DNA from: Lophius americanus
Lineage: Eukaryota; Chordata; Actinopteri; Lophiiformes; Lophiidae
Length of the DNA: 64,000 nt
Reading direction: 5' to 3'
Assembly (NCBI GenBank): GCA_037951165.1
Contig: JBBDHG010000028.1
Coordinates: 5,214,501-5,278,500, forward strand
Shown: piece after piece, positions 33,819-45,038 of the stretch
Layout: each line of letters starts with the position of its first letter
Position numbering within the stretch: position 1 is the stretch's first letter
Program-made: the position numbers and the translations under genes
The notes under the pieces: generated by a model
Database searches by the model: none
The model's input: the letters and a program-made list of their open reading frames with translations, nothing else
Told to the model about the DNA's origin: nothing

Positions 33819-35695
33819 GATCCTGTGTGTATAAGGACAGTCTGTCTCAGAGGAAGTCTGTTATAGATAAGTTTTAGCTAACTGTTCAGCTGCCATCAGT
33901 CACCTTGAGAGTTTTGATTGATAAAAGTTCTAGGACCATTCCTTTTAGCTGTGAGGACGTAACAGTGAAACTGAGCGGCCTTTGTCTGAAGTGTGAGCGT
34001 TGTTTAGTTTACACTGGGGCTGTGCATAGGAAATATAAAAAAAAAATAAAAGTCCATTTAAACTTTAGGCCACTTATTGGCCCAACTACAAAAAAAAAAG
34101 AAAGGATATGTATGCTATAAATAAAATTGACATGAAACTTAAAATTTGGGAACAAATTATTGATAACCTAATTAATATTACCAACTTCCTGAGGAAACCA
34201 TACAAATACAAATACCTTATATAAAACTACATAATACAGACAACGTAACTTGCCAATGTGGATGTTCCAGTAGATGCTTTCTAGCATCAAATAAAATGGA
34301 TTTATTGACAGAAATGCTTCAGACTCATCAAATTAAAAGATGTTGAATCTGAGCAGTCTCCTGTGTTTTCTCAGTCACCTGATGCCTTCTTGTTAAAATG
34401 AAATCATACTTTACGTCCTGAGATGTCACAGGAGGGTTGAATAAAAGAACTTCAATCAAATTTTCTATATGGAAAATATCCTGACCACTTCTCTCCGAGT
34501 CTTTTCATCTTGTGGATGGAAATTTTCAGGAACATTGTCAAACTGGCCTTGATTGTGACAAAACAATTATCTGATGCACACCCACCGGTTTCTCATGGTT
34601 GTAGTTAATGGTGCCCAGTTTGGAGAGCAGAGCCTGAACTTTTTTCTGAAGCAACCGCACCTCCTTCTTCTGCTCCTGGTACCTCTGCTTCTCGGCCTCC
34701 AAGATATGGGCTAAGGCTCGGTATTTTCTCTTGGCGTCTGGTGTGTTCATGGAAAATGAATTAACATTTTGTCTTTCATTTGATACATGTCAGATAACAA
34801 CAGGAAGACTACAGCAGTAAAGATGAAGCACAGAGCGGAGTAATGAGTCTCAGACTCACTGAGAGTCTTGATGCTTCTTTTTTTTATCTTCAATGCGACA
34901 GCAAAGGTCCTCTTGTGTGTCATTGTCCTCAAATAGATTACAAAATAAATAACCTGGAAAACAAAGACAGTAATTTAGTACAGCCGCTTCTATAGGGAAT
35001 GACAATTCATTTTGATTCAGACGTGTATGTTCTGCAGCATTTTCATTTAATTTAAATAGCCGCATTGAAAACATACTCCTACTTTCTCCCTCCGCCCATG
35101 AGAATGCAGCATTCAATCACATGATGCAGAGCAGCACAAACTGAAAGGAACTTTGAGAGCTAGATAAGCAGACATGAGATCAAAAACTGTGAGTGTCAGT
35201 GTCAGAGAAAAACTACAAATAACAGTTTCTACTGGAAAGAGTGGAAGATGATGATAGTCAAAACACACCACATTAGTAGCACTGCAAGGAAATAACATAC
35301 TTTTTTACAATCACCTTAACTTCATCTTCCCAATAGGTACATAATCAGGCTTCTACCAAGCTTTTGTTTTACTCTGCACAATGCTAGATTTGATAAAAGC
35401 CTAGGTTTATGTCACAGCCAAAGGCTGTAGTGTGGGCCTAAAGATTCCTCTAGTTGACAGAGGTGGCATTTTACAGCCAAAATCCCTCTCTGGGGCCAAA
35501 ATCCCATTTTTGTTTTTGGGTCAATTGTCCATCAAACTGTTCCAAATGAAGAGTCCCCCTGGTCCTCTCTCACAAAAACTGTGTAGATTAACACAAACTC
35601 TGTGGCATGTACTATCAAATATGATGCAGTATGCAGAAGAGTGTCTGAGCAAAATGACTGATTTTTTTTGTGTCATGGTGTTTATTTTATTTTTT

Positions 35696-35740
35696 TAAGT
35701 TTATTTTGGGGATGTCATTCAGGCCATGCTTCATTTAAAC
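35696..35740 (+). repeat. Fragment of the unnamed dispersed repeat
   Basis: The text 'taagtttattttggggatgt' followed by 'cattcaggcc' matches the right end of the copy at 16055-16300. It lies upstream of the shugoshin partial copy. Confidence 0.55.
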
Positions 35741-35999
35741 TAACCAGCAGGCTAGATTAACTTTCCTGGTAGAGTAACGGAGGTGACGTTCCTGACACAG
35801 TGAGGGACGTCACCTTACCTTATGAAGTCGTAATCAGGCCGCCGGTATCCTTTAGAAAGATGTTCCCCTGTAAATGCGGACTAAACTTACATTTATGAAA
35901 CCTGTTTCCTCGGTAAACCTCTCCTCCTGACCAGATAAAACACACCGGTGACCGGCCGTGATTGTAGATGTAGGCGGCTCCTAGTAGCCGTCGCGGCGG

Positions 36000-36050
36000 C
36001 CAATCAGATACGCGCCGTGATGTGGTATTTATTGCGGCTGAATGACGTCA
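36000..36050 (-). promoter_or_regulatory. CCAAT box and CRE in the promoter of the shugoshin copy
   Basis: An inverted CCAAT box (36000-36004) and a perfect palindromic TGACGTCA at 36043-36050 lie just upstream of the proposed first exon of the partial copy. The flanks are GC-rich (tcgcggcggc, cgcgccg), unlike the surrounding AT-rich DNA. The CCAAT box matches that of the parent gene; the CRE does not appear at the parent. Confidence 0.5.
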
Positions 36051-36059
36051 CACGAGTTG

Positions 36060-39000
36060 ACCACCTTCCATAAGACTTTGAAGTCAATATGTCATTATGT
36101 ATTTTGAATACAAGAAACCGGATACGGACTTTATTGTGAACTTATTATGTGTGGCACATTTTACATCCTTAAGTGTAAATTTAACCAAGGATCCCCCAGA
36201 TTTATAAGTTTTCTGTGTGAGTTTTAAAGAATATTTTAACACCCTAGCACTTATGGCCACTAAGAAAAGTATCAAAACAGTCAAATGGTACAGGGATCTA
36301 TTCTTTGCTTTGTTCTGCGGCAGGTTTCTTTGGGCCATACATAGTTTATTTTCCCCTGCTGCGTCCAGCTAAAGTTCATCTGGGCAGTGAATTGGGTCAA
36401 AACATGCCCCATCCATCTCTACCAAAGCTCCTGGATGGTTTCCTGTATGGCCACTAATTCTAGTGTCATTCCCTCACAGTTCAAAAGATCTTGAGGATGC
36501 GCCTCAGGCCCTCTGTCTTGACCACCTCCAGCTTTCTATCAGCGGTCCTCCAGCACCCTTGAGTCGTATGGCACACGTTGAAGCTATTGTTTTTAAAAAT
36601 GCAAACATTGCAACATTAACTAATTTAGATACATTTTACTTTTTTTTTCTTTGTTTGTACTAGTTGGTAATTTGCCTTTTTCAAAAACTATCAATCTAAA
36701 TGATTCATCAAATTTCCCAGAAGTACCCACAGGGACCTAAAGCACAGGCCTGCTTTCGAAATGATCAATAATGTAATTTATTTCCCATTTGATCTCTTCT
36801 TTTGCTAACAGAGAATAAACTCCCTATGACCTGAACCCTATCTTTGAGTATTTAAATTAAAAAGAAAAAAAAATCAAATTTAGTAAATATTTCTTTATGG
36901 TCGTTTGGAGCAGCTGGTTCTGTGGAGGTGTCCACCATTAAAGGGACAAGATCAGAAATGAGCCAGAATTCAACACGTGATTTGTCAGGAACGGTTCTCC
37001 CTATTCCAAGTTAATGTAGATTGTTTTGGGGGGTTTTCCTCTAATAACACATTTTTTTCAGTTCAGTCAGTGGTTGTATTATTTAAAGGGCTCTTGTCTG
37101 TCTGTTATCATTATCAACAAACACAATATTCAAATTAGGTCTCTTATGACTATGACTGAGATCATATGAGGAAAAACGACAGAAACATAATTCAATACAT
37201 TGGAGCGATGCTTAATTCTTACAGCTAAATTTTACTCCTGGTGGCATGAATATTAATGAGAAATGTGGTTCTGATTCATAACTCAGGCCATCTATCTTCC
37301 AGACACATATCTTTGTCTATTTGGAAAATATGACATCTAATAATTAATCTTTGAAAGTGGCAATCCCTAATGATCTACTATTGCCATTGGAGATCAGTAT
37401 CTCCCTACCCCACTGATATTTGCAGAAAACATTCATCTGTTCAGTTTGGTGACTAAAATAATCATTAAAAAAGAAAAACAAACATTGTGTCAGTTGGTCC
37501 TGTTGGCTTCTGGCAGGACGAGAGACAATGATTCAAATTGTTTTTTAATAACAGTTAAAATATTCTATTACTATGAAAAGTACTGACGTTAAATTAGACA
37601 GACCCTCAGCATTCTGACAATAGATAGAACTCTGAGAATAAAGTTGTAATTCATACAGTAAATTCAGAATTAAGAAATAAAAATGATCAATTGACCTCAG
37701 AATGTTGAAACGAAAGTAAAAATTCTCTTTAATAGCAATATTCATGTTGTGAGAGTAAGGTCAGAATTCTGACTTTAATGTCAGAATTTTGAAAATAGAA
37801 GAAAGAAGAAGAAAAGAAAGAGAATGGAATCAAATCGCTCCCTCAAACATAAGTGGATGTCTTTTATTTCCTTTATTATATAACATTAAAACTATAAGAA
37901 AAGGTATTTACAATAAAACATCCACGCATAATTTCGGCTTAAATCAAACTCAGAAACCAAACAGATCCAAAACAATCGTTGTTTTTCTCGGTAACACAGA
38001 CAAAAAAACATTTTCTAATGAATATTTTTTGTGCATGGAGAAGAACTGCTGGCAAAACTTTTTTTTTTTTTTTTATTCAGGATCATTTGGCTTCTGCATG
38101 TCAACACAGATAACCCACAATAAACCTGATCATAAAATGTAGGGCTGGAAGATTCTGGATGGGAATCAGGGTTGTTGTTTTTCTACATAGAAATTAGATC
38201 ACACTTCTTTCCCCCCATTTAACTGCACCCAGCTACTTGTTCAAAATGTATGATGGTTCAATGTACAACAACAATATTTGAGAAATTAAAAGAGCTATGC
38301 TTAAATCCGTGTGCTGATTTGAACGAAATGGATGAATTATCAAAATTTAAAATTTTACTACAACTTCATCAACCCGGACATCTCCATGTGTTCATCAGCA
38401 ATGATAAGTTATTAATTATTCAGAGTCCCGGTAAGGGTTCAGAGGTTCTGGCACAGATTTATGCATGGTTCTTTCTCCATGTGACACTAAACGCGGGGCT
38501 CCACATCTTGTGATGGGGTTTAAGGTGCTGTATAAATGTGTGGTATTGCCTTGTGTTGCTGCTGGGCCTTGTTTTTGACTTTCTCCTTCCTCTCTGAATC
38601 AACACCTCAGATTATGAACCTTAGTTCATACGAAGCTCAGAATCCCTGGTTAGATTCATCTCTGGGTTTTCTTCGATTCATTCTGGGGTTATTTCTCTCT
38701 CATACTGGCATTCGTCTTTTAACCTCAAAAATCAGACAGTCTATTTATTCTTCCGTTACTTTCAGTTTTTGGTGCTCTGCATCATGTGCACCAAGTCTGT
38801 CTGTTTGTAGAGGAAGTACGAGGCCCGAATAAAAATACAGCAGAATTGTTGCACTTCATTAACAAGTTTGCATAGACTTATTATTCGGGATTGGGATTTT
38901 ATTAAGATTATGAACCCTTTCCCAATAAAATAACAGCTCGTCTGCGAAAATGAAGCTTGTTTGTATTTGCTACTATGCTGAACAAGAAGCTCCGTTTTGG

Positions 39001-39068
39001 CGACCCGTAAAAAAAGGGAAGGAGCTGAAAGATGTTCCTTTTCTTCTACTCTGTTCCGTATACTGTTA
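36060..39068. other. Intergenic, no gene seen
   Basis: Three kilobases of AT-rich DNA between the shugoshin copy and the 3' end of esyt3. Short frames near 37790-38140 and 38250-38510 have no recognisable content and poor composition. A T16 run lies at 38060-38075. No RNA gene, repeat family or exon could be supported. Confidence 0.5.
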
Positions 39069-39073
39069 ATTGT

Positions 39074-39079
39074 TTTATT
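39074..39079 (-). terminator. esyt3: Poly(A) signal of esyt3
   Basis: TTTATT on the plus strand gives AATAAA on the minus strand, about 245 bases downstream of the esyt3 stop codon. Confidence 0.55.
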
Positions 39080-39270
39080 TCTGGTGACACCTTAGGTAGA
39101 AATGTGGTTAGATTGCACATAATTTAGCAAACTGATAAATGAAACAGGTCTCCATTATTACAGACGGGGTTTTTTTTTGACTGTAGACCTGTAATAATAG
39201 GAAGGTGAAAGGATGTACAACTCTCTGAGCATTCATCAGGTCACTGATGAGCTGCTTTGAACCCCACAAA

Positions 39271-39307
39271 CATAACATAACATAACATAACATAACATAA
39301 CATAACA
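39271..39307. repeat. (CATAA)n pentanucleotide microsatellite
   Basis: Seven perfect CATAA units lie about 14 bases downstream of the esyt3 stop codon, so the transcript would carry (TTATG)7 at the start of its 3' UTR. Confidence 0.95.
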
Positions 39308-39320
39308 TTTAACAGCTCTT

Positions 39321-42300
39321 CTAGTTCTTCAGCCCGGGCAGTGTGAGCTCAAACCTGAGGAGGAAAAAGAAAAAAAGAATTCATATTTCTTTGTTAATAA
39401 ACCCCAACCCTCTCTGCATCACTACCATCGGGCCCAAGAAGAGCAATGTCCTCCAACCAGTTCTGGGGTAAACAGTCTTCTTCATCTGGAGCTAAAGCTA
39501 CTAGCTTAGCATAAAGACTGGATTCAGTGGGAAATCATAATATTATGCTGTATCTGGTTTAAAATATCAATACAGTTCTAATCACGTGGGACCAGTATCA
39601 CCTGTGGACTAGCACCACATGGGTATAGTTTGCAATTGTTCAGTAACAAACAGCGTGAAGAAAAACAATCCCTTAGGAGAAATCTGAGGAAGTCAGATTT
39701 CTCCAGCTTGAGTTTTGAACCTGCAGTGCTGGAGTCCAGGGACCTGTTCTCTATCTACTGAGCTATAATCAGATAACAATATCAGTCTCCCTTTTCAAAG
39801 CAACTTGGATTGGCAGACTAGCGATAAAGAAACAGCCAATCACGTTGCTCATTAGAGTTAAGTTAGGACACACTGGACACTACTGGTACGGAATTTCATA
39901 ACTCACAATATCAGTGAAATTATAAAAGGTTAATGTGGCAATAAACTGAGTTAAAAAACAAATACATCTGTTACGCCACAATTTTTAAGTTGTGAAGAAA
40001 TGCATTGGCAAATGGCAATTTTTTAAAATGTATTAAAATTCATGCAAGAATGTTAGAAAAGTGGGTACAGTACCACTGTGTGATTCCTTTCGTTAGATCC
40101 ATCTGTGAAAAGTCGATCATCACCTGCAGAAAGAAGCAAAGATGAAAACTGAGACGATTGAAACCTAGGCTGCTAAAGCATTAAGATTTCAATATCATCC
40201 TGAAATTAAAGCATCCCCAACATTTATCATCAAACATTCCAGCCGCTGAGTGCCTGTGGAATCATGTTCAAGGAAAAAAAAGAAAAAGTAAAGGAGCACC
40301 AACTCAATCTTTCATACCTATTACAGATTCGTTATTATCGAACCTGCTGATACTGTTTTTTATCAATTCAGATTTTTTTTCTCTTCAATGATTTAAAGCA
40401 TTATTTGAGAGAAAGCGGAGAATCACCAACTCAGATTTATTTTATCTGACCTGCCAATATTTCTTCTTCAGTGTTTTAAAATCATGTTTGAAAGATTCTC
40501 AAACAGAACTCTAATGTTTCACTGAAAGAAAAACAACAACTTTCTTTCCCAAACTTCATCACAGGGGCAGGACTCTCTCAAAGAAACCTCAGAGTCAACA
40601 GATTCATGTTATCTAGACAGCAAAACATATTTTTACTTTTATCTTTCACAAAGATTTACTAAACAGTTTGGCACACTAATAAAATAAAACTGAAACTGAT
40701 GCAGTGTGTGATTTCCACATTAATCTGACATATTTAACTTTCCCAGAAGTAATTTTGAAAGAAGTGATTTTTGCTTTCCTTCTTTTTATCATTTATCATG
40801 AATAACTACAGTGAAAGCGTCATCTAATTCACGCGGTTGTCATTCACCGCCTCAGCAGCTTTTTACACGTATACGAGTTATATTTACTTGTGATTTATGT
40901 GTTATTCATTTTCTTTATCAACCGCTTATCCTGTTCGTTGATACCCAATCACTGGGGTACACCCAGGGTGATTGGCCAGGTCATCGGTGGATTCGTACCT
41001 GGTACCTTCTTGCTGTGAGGCAAGCCCCACCGTGCCGACCCGATGTATTATTGTGAATGCTAAAACCAGTGAGGTTTAGGATGGTGGAGATGAGCGTTAC
41101 CCACCATGCCGATGTCCTTCCTCTCCCTCGTGTAGAACATCTTGTTGTTTTTCACCGAAACGTCCAACTTCCTGTTTTGTGCTTCTTGAATGGATACATC
41201 AAATTCAAACCTGTGATCAGAGAGCAGTGAGAGGAAGAACTTTCTCCATCATGACGGTCATTACAGATGACAAACACCTCACTTTAGCTTTTCTATACAA
41301 ATGTGTGACGGTTAATGGATCACGTTACTTTTGATTGAAGATAGGATTGATGGATCTTTTCCTGACATGTGTCTTCTTGCGATGTCTCCATGACTGGTCA
41401 GGGAGCAGATACAGGCGGACGTACGAGTCTGTGCCGTTCTCACTGCAGGGGAATATATTCCTGTAGGCCACAAACACAAACAACTATATAAAAATGTATC
41501 ATTCTAAAAAAAAAAAAAAAAAAGGGAGGTGGAGCTCTGCATCAGTGGAAAGCATGGTCGTCCATTTATTACAGGGTTGGTAGTTTGATCCCCAACATGC
41601 CAACCGGCATTGAAAAAAGTCAATAGTGGTTCTGATAGAAATATCGGGAAGGGCTGTTTTGGTAGCAAAACTTAGGGACCTACACGCTATTAGGCAAGTT
41701 AGTTTTTAATGTTATGGCTGATGAGTGTATTATGTATTCTAGTCTTTAAATCTGCTAGACACTGCGGTGGTTGTAATTGTCCGTCAAACCTGCAGGCGTC
41801 CACCAGCACGACGAGTCGGTTCCTCAGGGTGGCATAGCGAACGGTCAGATGGATCTCCCCAAACGAGCCTTGGTGTTTCCTGATGGCACTGTAGGGATTA
41901 AACAAAAACATTAGTAAATGTCACTTTCATTTGTCAGTTCCTGCTAAAATCGAATTTAAGCAGGACTACAAACTGACTCTGGATAAGTGGCGCCATCTGA
42001 CAAGTCAAAGCGTGACGATGCGATAGAGTTCTCTGACAGCAGGCTGTGGGAGTCAAAGCGCCGCATGTTGGCTGTGGAAGTAGAAGGACCCAAACGTTCA
42101 GAGGCCAGAAAGGAGCCACGCCGTTGAACTGGAAACTCGACATCGAATCCATTCTTGGAATCAGCTACCGCGCCGGTAGACGGTAACTGGTCGGCGGCGG
42201 CGGAGTTGGAGGATTGCGCTGGAGATGAGGATGAAGCAACAGCCGGCACAGGTTGAGGGGTGAAGCCTCTTTGGTTGGTTGCAGGTACTTGTTGTTTGGC

Positions 42301-45003
42301 TTGTGGAGCAGGCTGGGGGATGATCTTAGGTGGAGGCTGTTCCAGCTTAAGAATCTAATGAGATGGAGGAGATGGGTGGAGTCAGGAAAAAAACCATAAA
42401 ACATCAAGGTGATGAGTTTGTTCAATTTGAAAAAGTTAACAGCCAAATGTTTACTTATCATTTTCTCCACAATGGTTATTTTAAAGGGTACCTGAGCCAT
42501 TTCAACCAGCCATCCAGCCCCTGAAGAACCAAAGTAAGATTTGTGTCCGAATTCTCGGCAGAGTCGGGCACATTTTAAGTGAGTGTTGGACTCCACCAAT
42601 TGTCTTTGATTTTGTTCTTGATATTCAGAGATAGGATGGATATCAAGGTTCAGTTGAGGTGAGGAGAGTGTCCAGTATTGGGAGCTTAAAATTGCATCTC
42701 CACTGTTTGGACATGTTGAGGTTCAGTTGGCTCCATTAGTCTGTGATCGCCAGCAGCACTGGAGCTGTTTGCAGCCAAGTGTGAAGGGACGGTATGAGAA
42801 TCAGAATCTCCAAGAAGGTTATCTCGGAGGTTCTCTACTGGCAAATAGTGGACTCTCCCCTACAAGTTGGAGGTAAGCTTTGGTCTCAAGTGAAGGAGTT
42901 AAGTATCTTGGTGTCTTGTTCTGGAGTGATGGGAAAATGGACTGTTCAATGTGGTGAAGAGAGAGCTTACTCTTAATGCAAAGCTCTCAATCTACCAGTC
43001 CATCCAGGTTTGAATTCTCTCCTATGAGATCTTAGAGCTCAGGTGAGGAGCTCAGACATCTGGAGGAAGCTCAGAGTGGAGTTGCTGCTCCTTCATGTCT
43101 AAAGGAACCAGTTGAGGTGGTCAATCATCTGATCAGGACACCTCAAGGATGCCCCCCTTAGGAGGTATTTCAGGGACGTCCAACTGGGAGGATTATATCT
43201 CATCTGGCCTGGCAACGCCTCAAAATCCTCCAGGATGGGCTGGAGAGTGTTGCTGAAGAGAGGGGCATATAACCCAACCCCAGATGGCAGGATGGATGGA
43301 TGGATAATAAGCCTTGCCTGAAATAACATACTAATAATATAAAATAAACTTCAACAATCTCAACTATCAGGTGTAATTGCATCACCTTGGTGTATAAAGA
43401 GAGGTACAACCTAAAATCATATTCTATCCTTACCTGACTTTTTGTTTTTTGATAAAAAGGCTCTAACATCATTATATTACAGTAACACCATGAAACAAAA
43501 CAATCAGTTAATTTTCTCAGAGACTCTTTGATATCTACTGCATCAAATTCAATAGAAAATACCACAAAGTTCATGTTATTCTATACAGTTTTTGTGGGAT
43601 AGGACCAGTTAAATAGAAAAAAAACGATTAGATTGAAAAGAAGGAGAAGAGGAAGTCTCTGTATGGTTGTACTGAATGTGTGAAGTGTTTGATAGAGCGT
43701 CCTGTCGTGAACCCACCCTGAGAGTGGCCTTCAGCTTTATATGGCTGTTTGCTCCGGAGCGTTCCAGCTGGAAGCGCTGGTCCAGGCTCATGTTGGACGT
43801 GTTGAGGAGGCGACTGATGGGCAGGCTGAGAACACCAAGCGAAGTCTTCTTCTCGGGCTCTTTGACCTGGACCGCCAGAGCAAAATACAAAGGTAACTAT
43901 TCGAGTATAGAGAAGCACTTGAGGATCTAGGGCTGTCTTAAAGGGGTCCAGTGTCTTTAACTGATTAAAACATTCATGTTTCTTCTCATTTAGGCTCTAC
44001 TGCAATGAAACAGCCAAGATTCAAGGTAAGTGTCTGTTGTGGATCCTGTTAAATACAGATTCTTCACTTTGAATAGAAAGACAAAAGCTGAATGATCTCT
44101 ACACATGTGGGGAAATCTTTATTAGAATGATGTTGCTTTTGACAGGAATACACTTAATGTCATTAATTATTATAGCAAATGTCAATATACAAAATGAAAA
44201 CAAAACAAGGTGAGAATATGCCGAAGGAAATTAAGCTCATTTTAGATTTTACTGATAATATGACCCACCCTGATGCAGGGTTTCACTTTTTGCGATGCTC
44301 TTTGCAATCTAAATGAATGAACACTGCTTTCACTGAAATGTGTGTTTTAATTTTGAGTCATAGCATTTGTAACTACAGATGTCAGATTATGTACTGCCAT
44401 TTAAACAAACTGAAATGGTTTTCAAACAGTGCCGTTAAATGATGCAATACCTCTGATCAAAATAATTAGTTATTAATATAATTTTTTTCAACTCAAGAAT
44501 GGGATTCTATATCAGGTAAATAAGGTCTACTGGCCATGAATTAAATACATAAGATGGATTGGAATGAAGAGGACTTAAAATTGTAACAAAGAACCAAAAG
44601 ATAATTAATACTTGATCATAAGTCACATGGTCGATGTAAAGCTTAAAGATAAATTTGGAATTGACAATAAAGACCTTTTTAAAATGCAGAGCTCAAAAAA
44701 AGGAAGGGATCGCTAAAGCATCACAGTTAAACATTCGTTATATCATTCTCTCCAGTTATGAAGCACAAGGCGGTGAATCAGCTTCTCCTGTTTGGTTCAA
44801 ATGAAAGTTCCACCAGGTGGACAGGAGAGGCAACGGCAGGACAACCCCCAACAAGGTTCTGGTTCTGCAGCTGGTTTCCACAGACCATATATCTCTCCTC
44901 ATCCTCCCTGACAGATTTTTATCTAGTTTAGCATTTTTCTAGTGTCCTTGTCTCTACTGGTAGCATGATGTGGTACCCGCAGACTATTTAGGTGGACCAG
45001 GTA

Positions 45004-45038
<35 letters not shown>

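Larger units (their letters stand above)
33160..35900 (-). pseudogene. Truncated partial copy of the shugoshin 5' half
   Basis: Exons matching the neighbouring shugoshin are present in the same order. They are a first-exon donor at 35890, coding exon 34923-34860 (MTHKRTFAVALKIKK), coiled-coil exon 34737-34586 (AHILEAEKQRYQEQKKEVRL), and exon 33822-33725, which contains three 21-base repeats. The coiled-coil exon is 8 codons shorter than its parent. Splice phases of these three still join in frame. The counterpart of parent exon 3 (27470-27396) was not found, and parent exon 5 seems deleted, since the intron after 33725 matches the intron after parent exon 5. A candidate next exon from 33329 is open to a stop at 33160, but only in a frame that does not match; in the matching frame it stops after about 34 codons. 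No large central exon and no SGO box follow. It is most likely a pseudogene, but could encode a short PP2A-binding coiled-coil protein. Confidence 0.75.

Noticed and set aside
37789..38142. A 117-codon plus-strand frame
   Set aside because: Its lysine/asparagine-rich composition and homopolymer runs indicate AT-rich non-coding DNA.
38250..38513. An 87-codon plus-strand frame with a protein-like look
   Set aside because: No splice signals, promoter or recognisable motif, and it lies in AT-rich intergenic DNA; length is within chance.
39110..39200. A short inverted repeat (attattacag / ctgtaataat) in the esyt3 3' UTR
   Set aside because: The arms are only about 11 bases with mismatches, expected by chance in AT-rich DNA.
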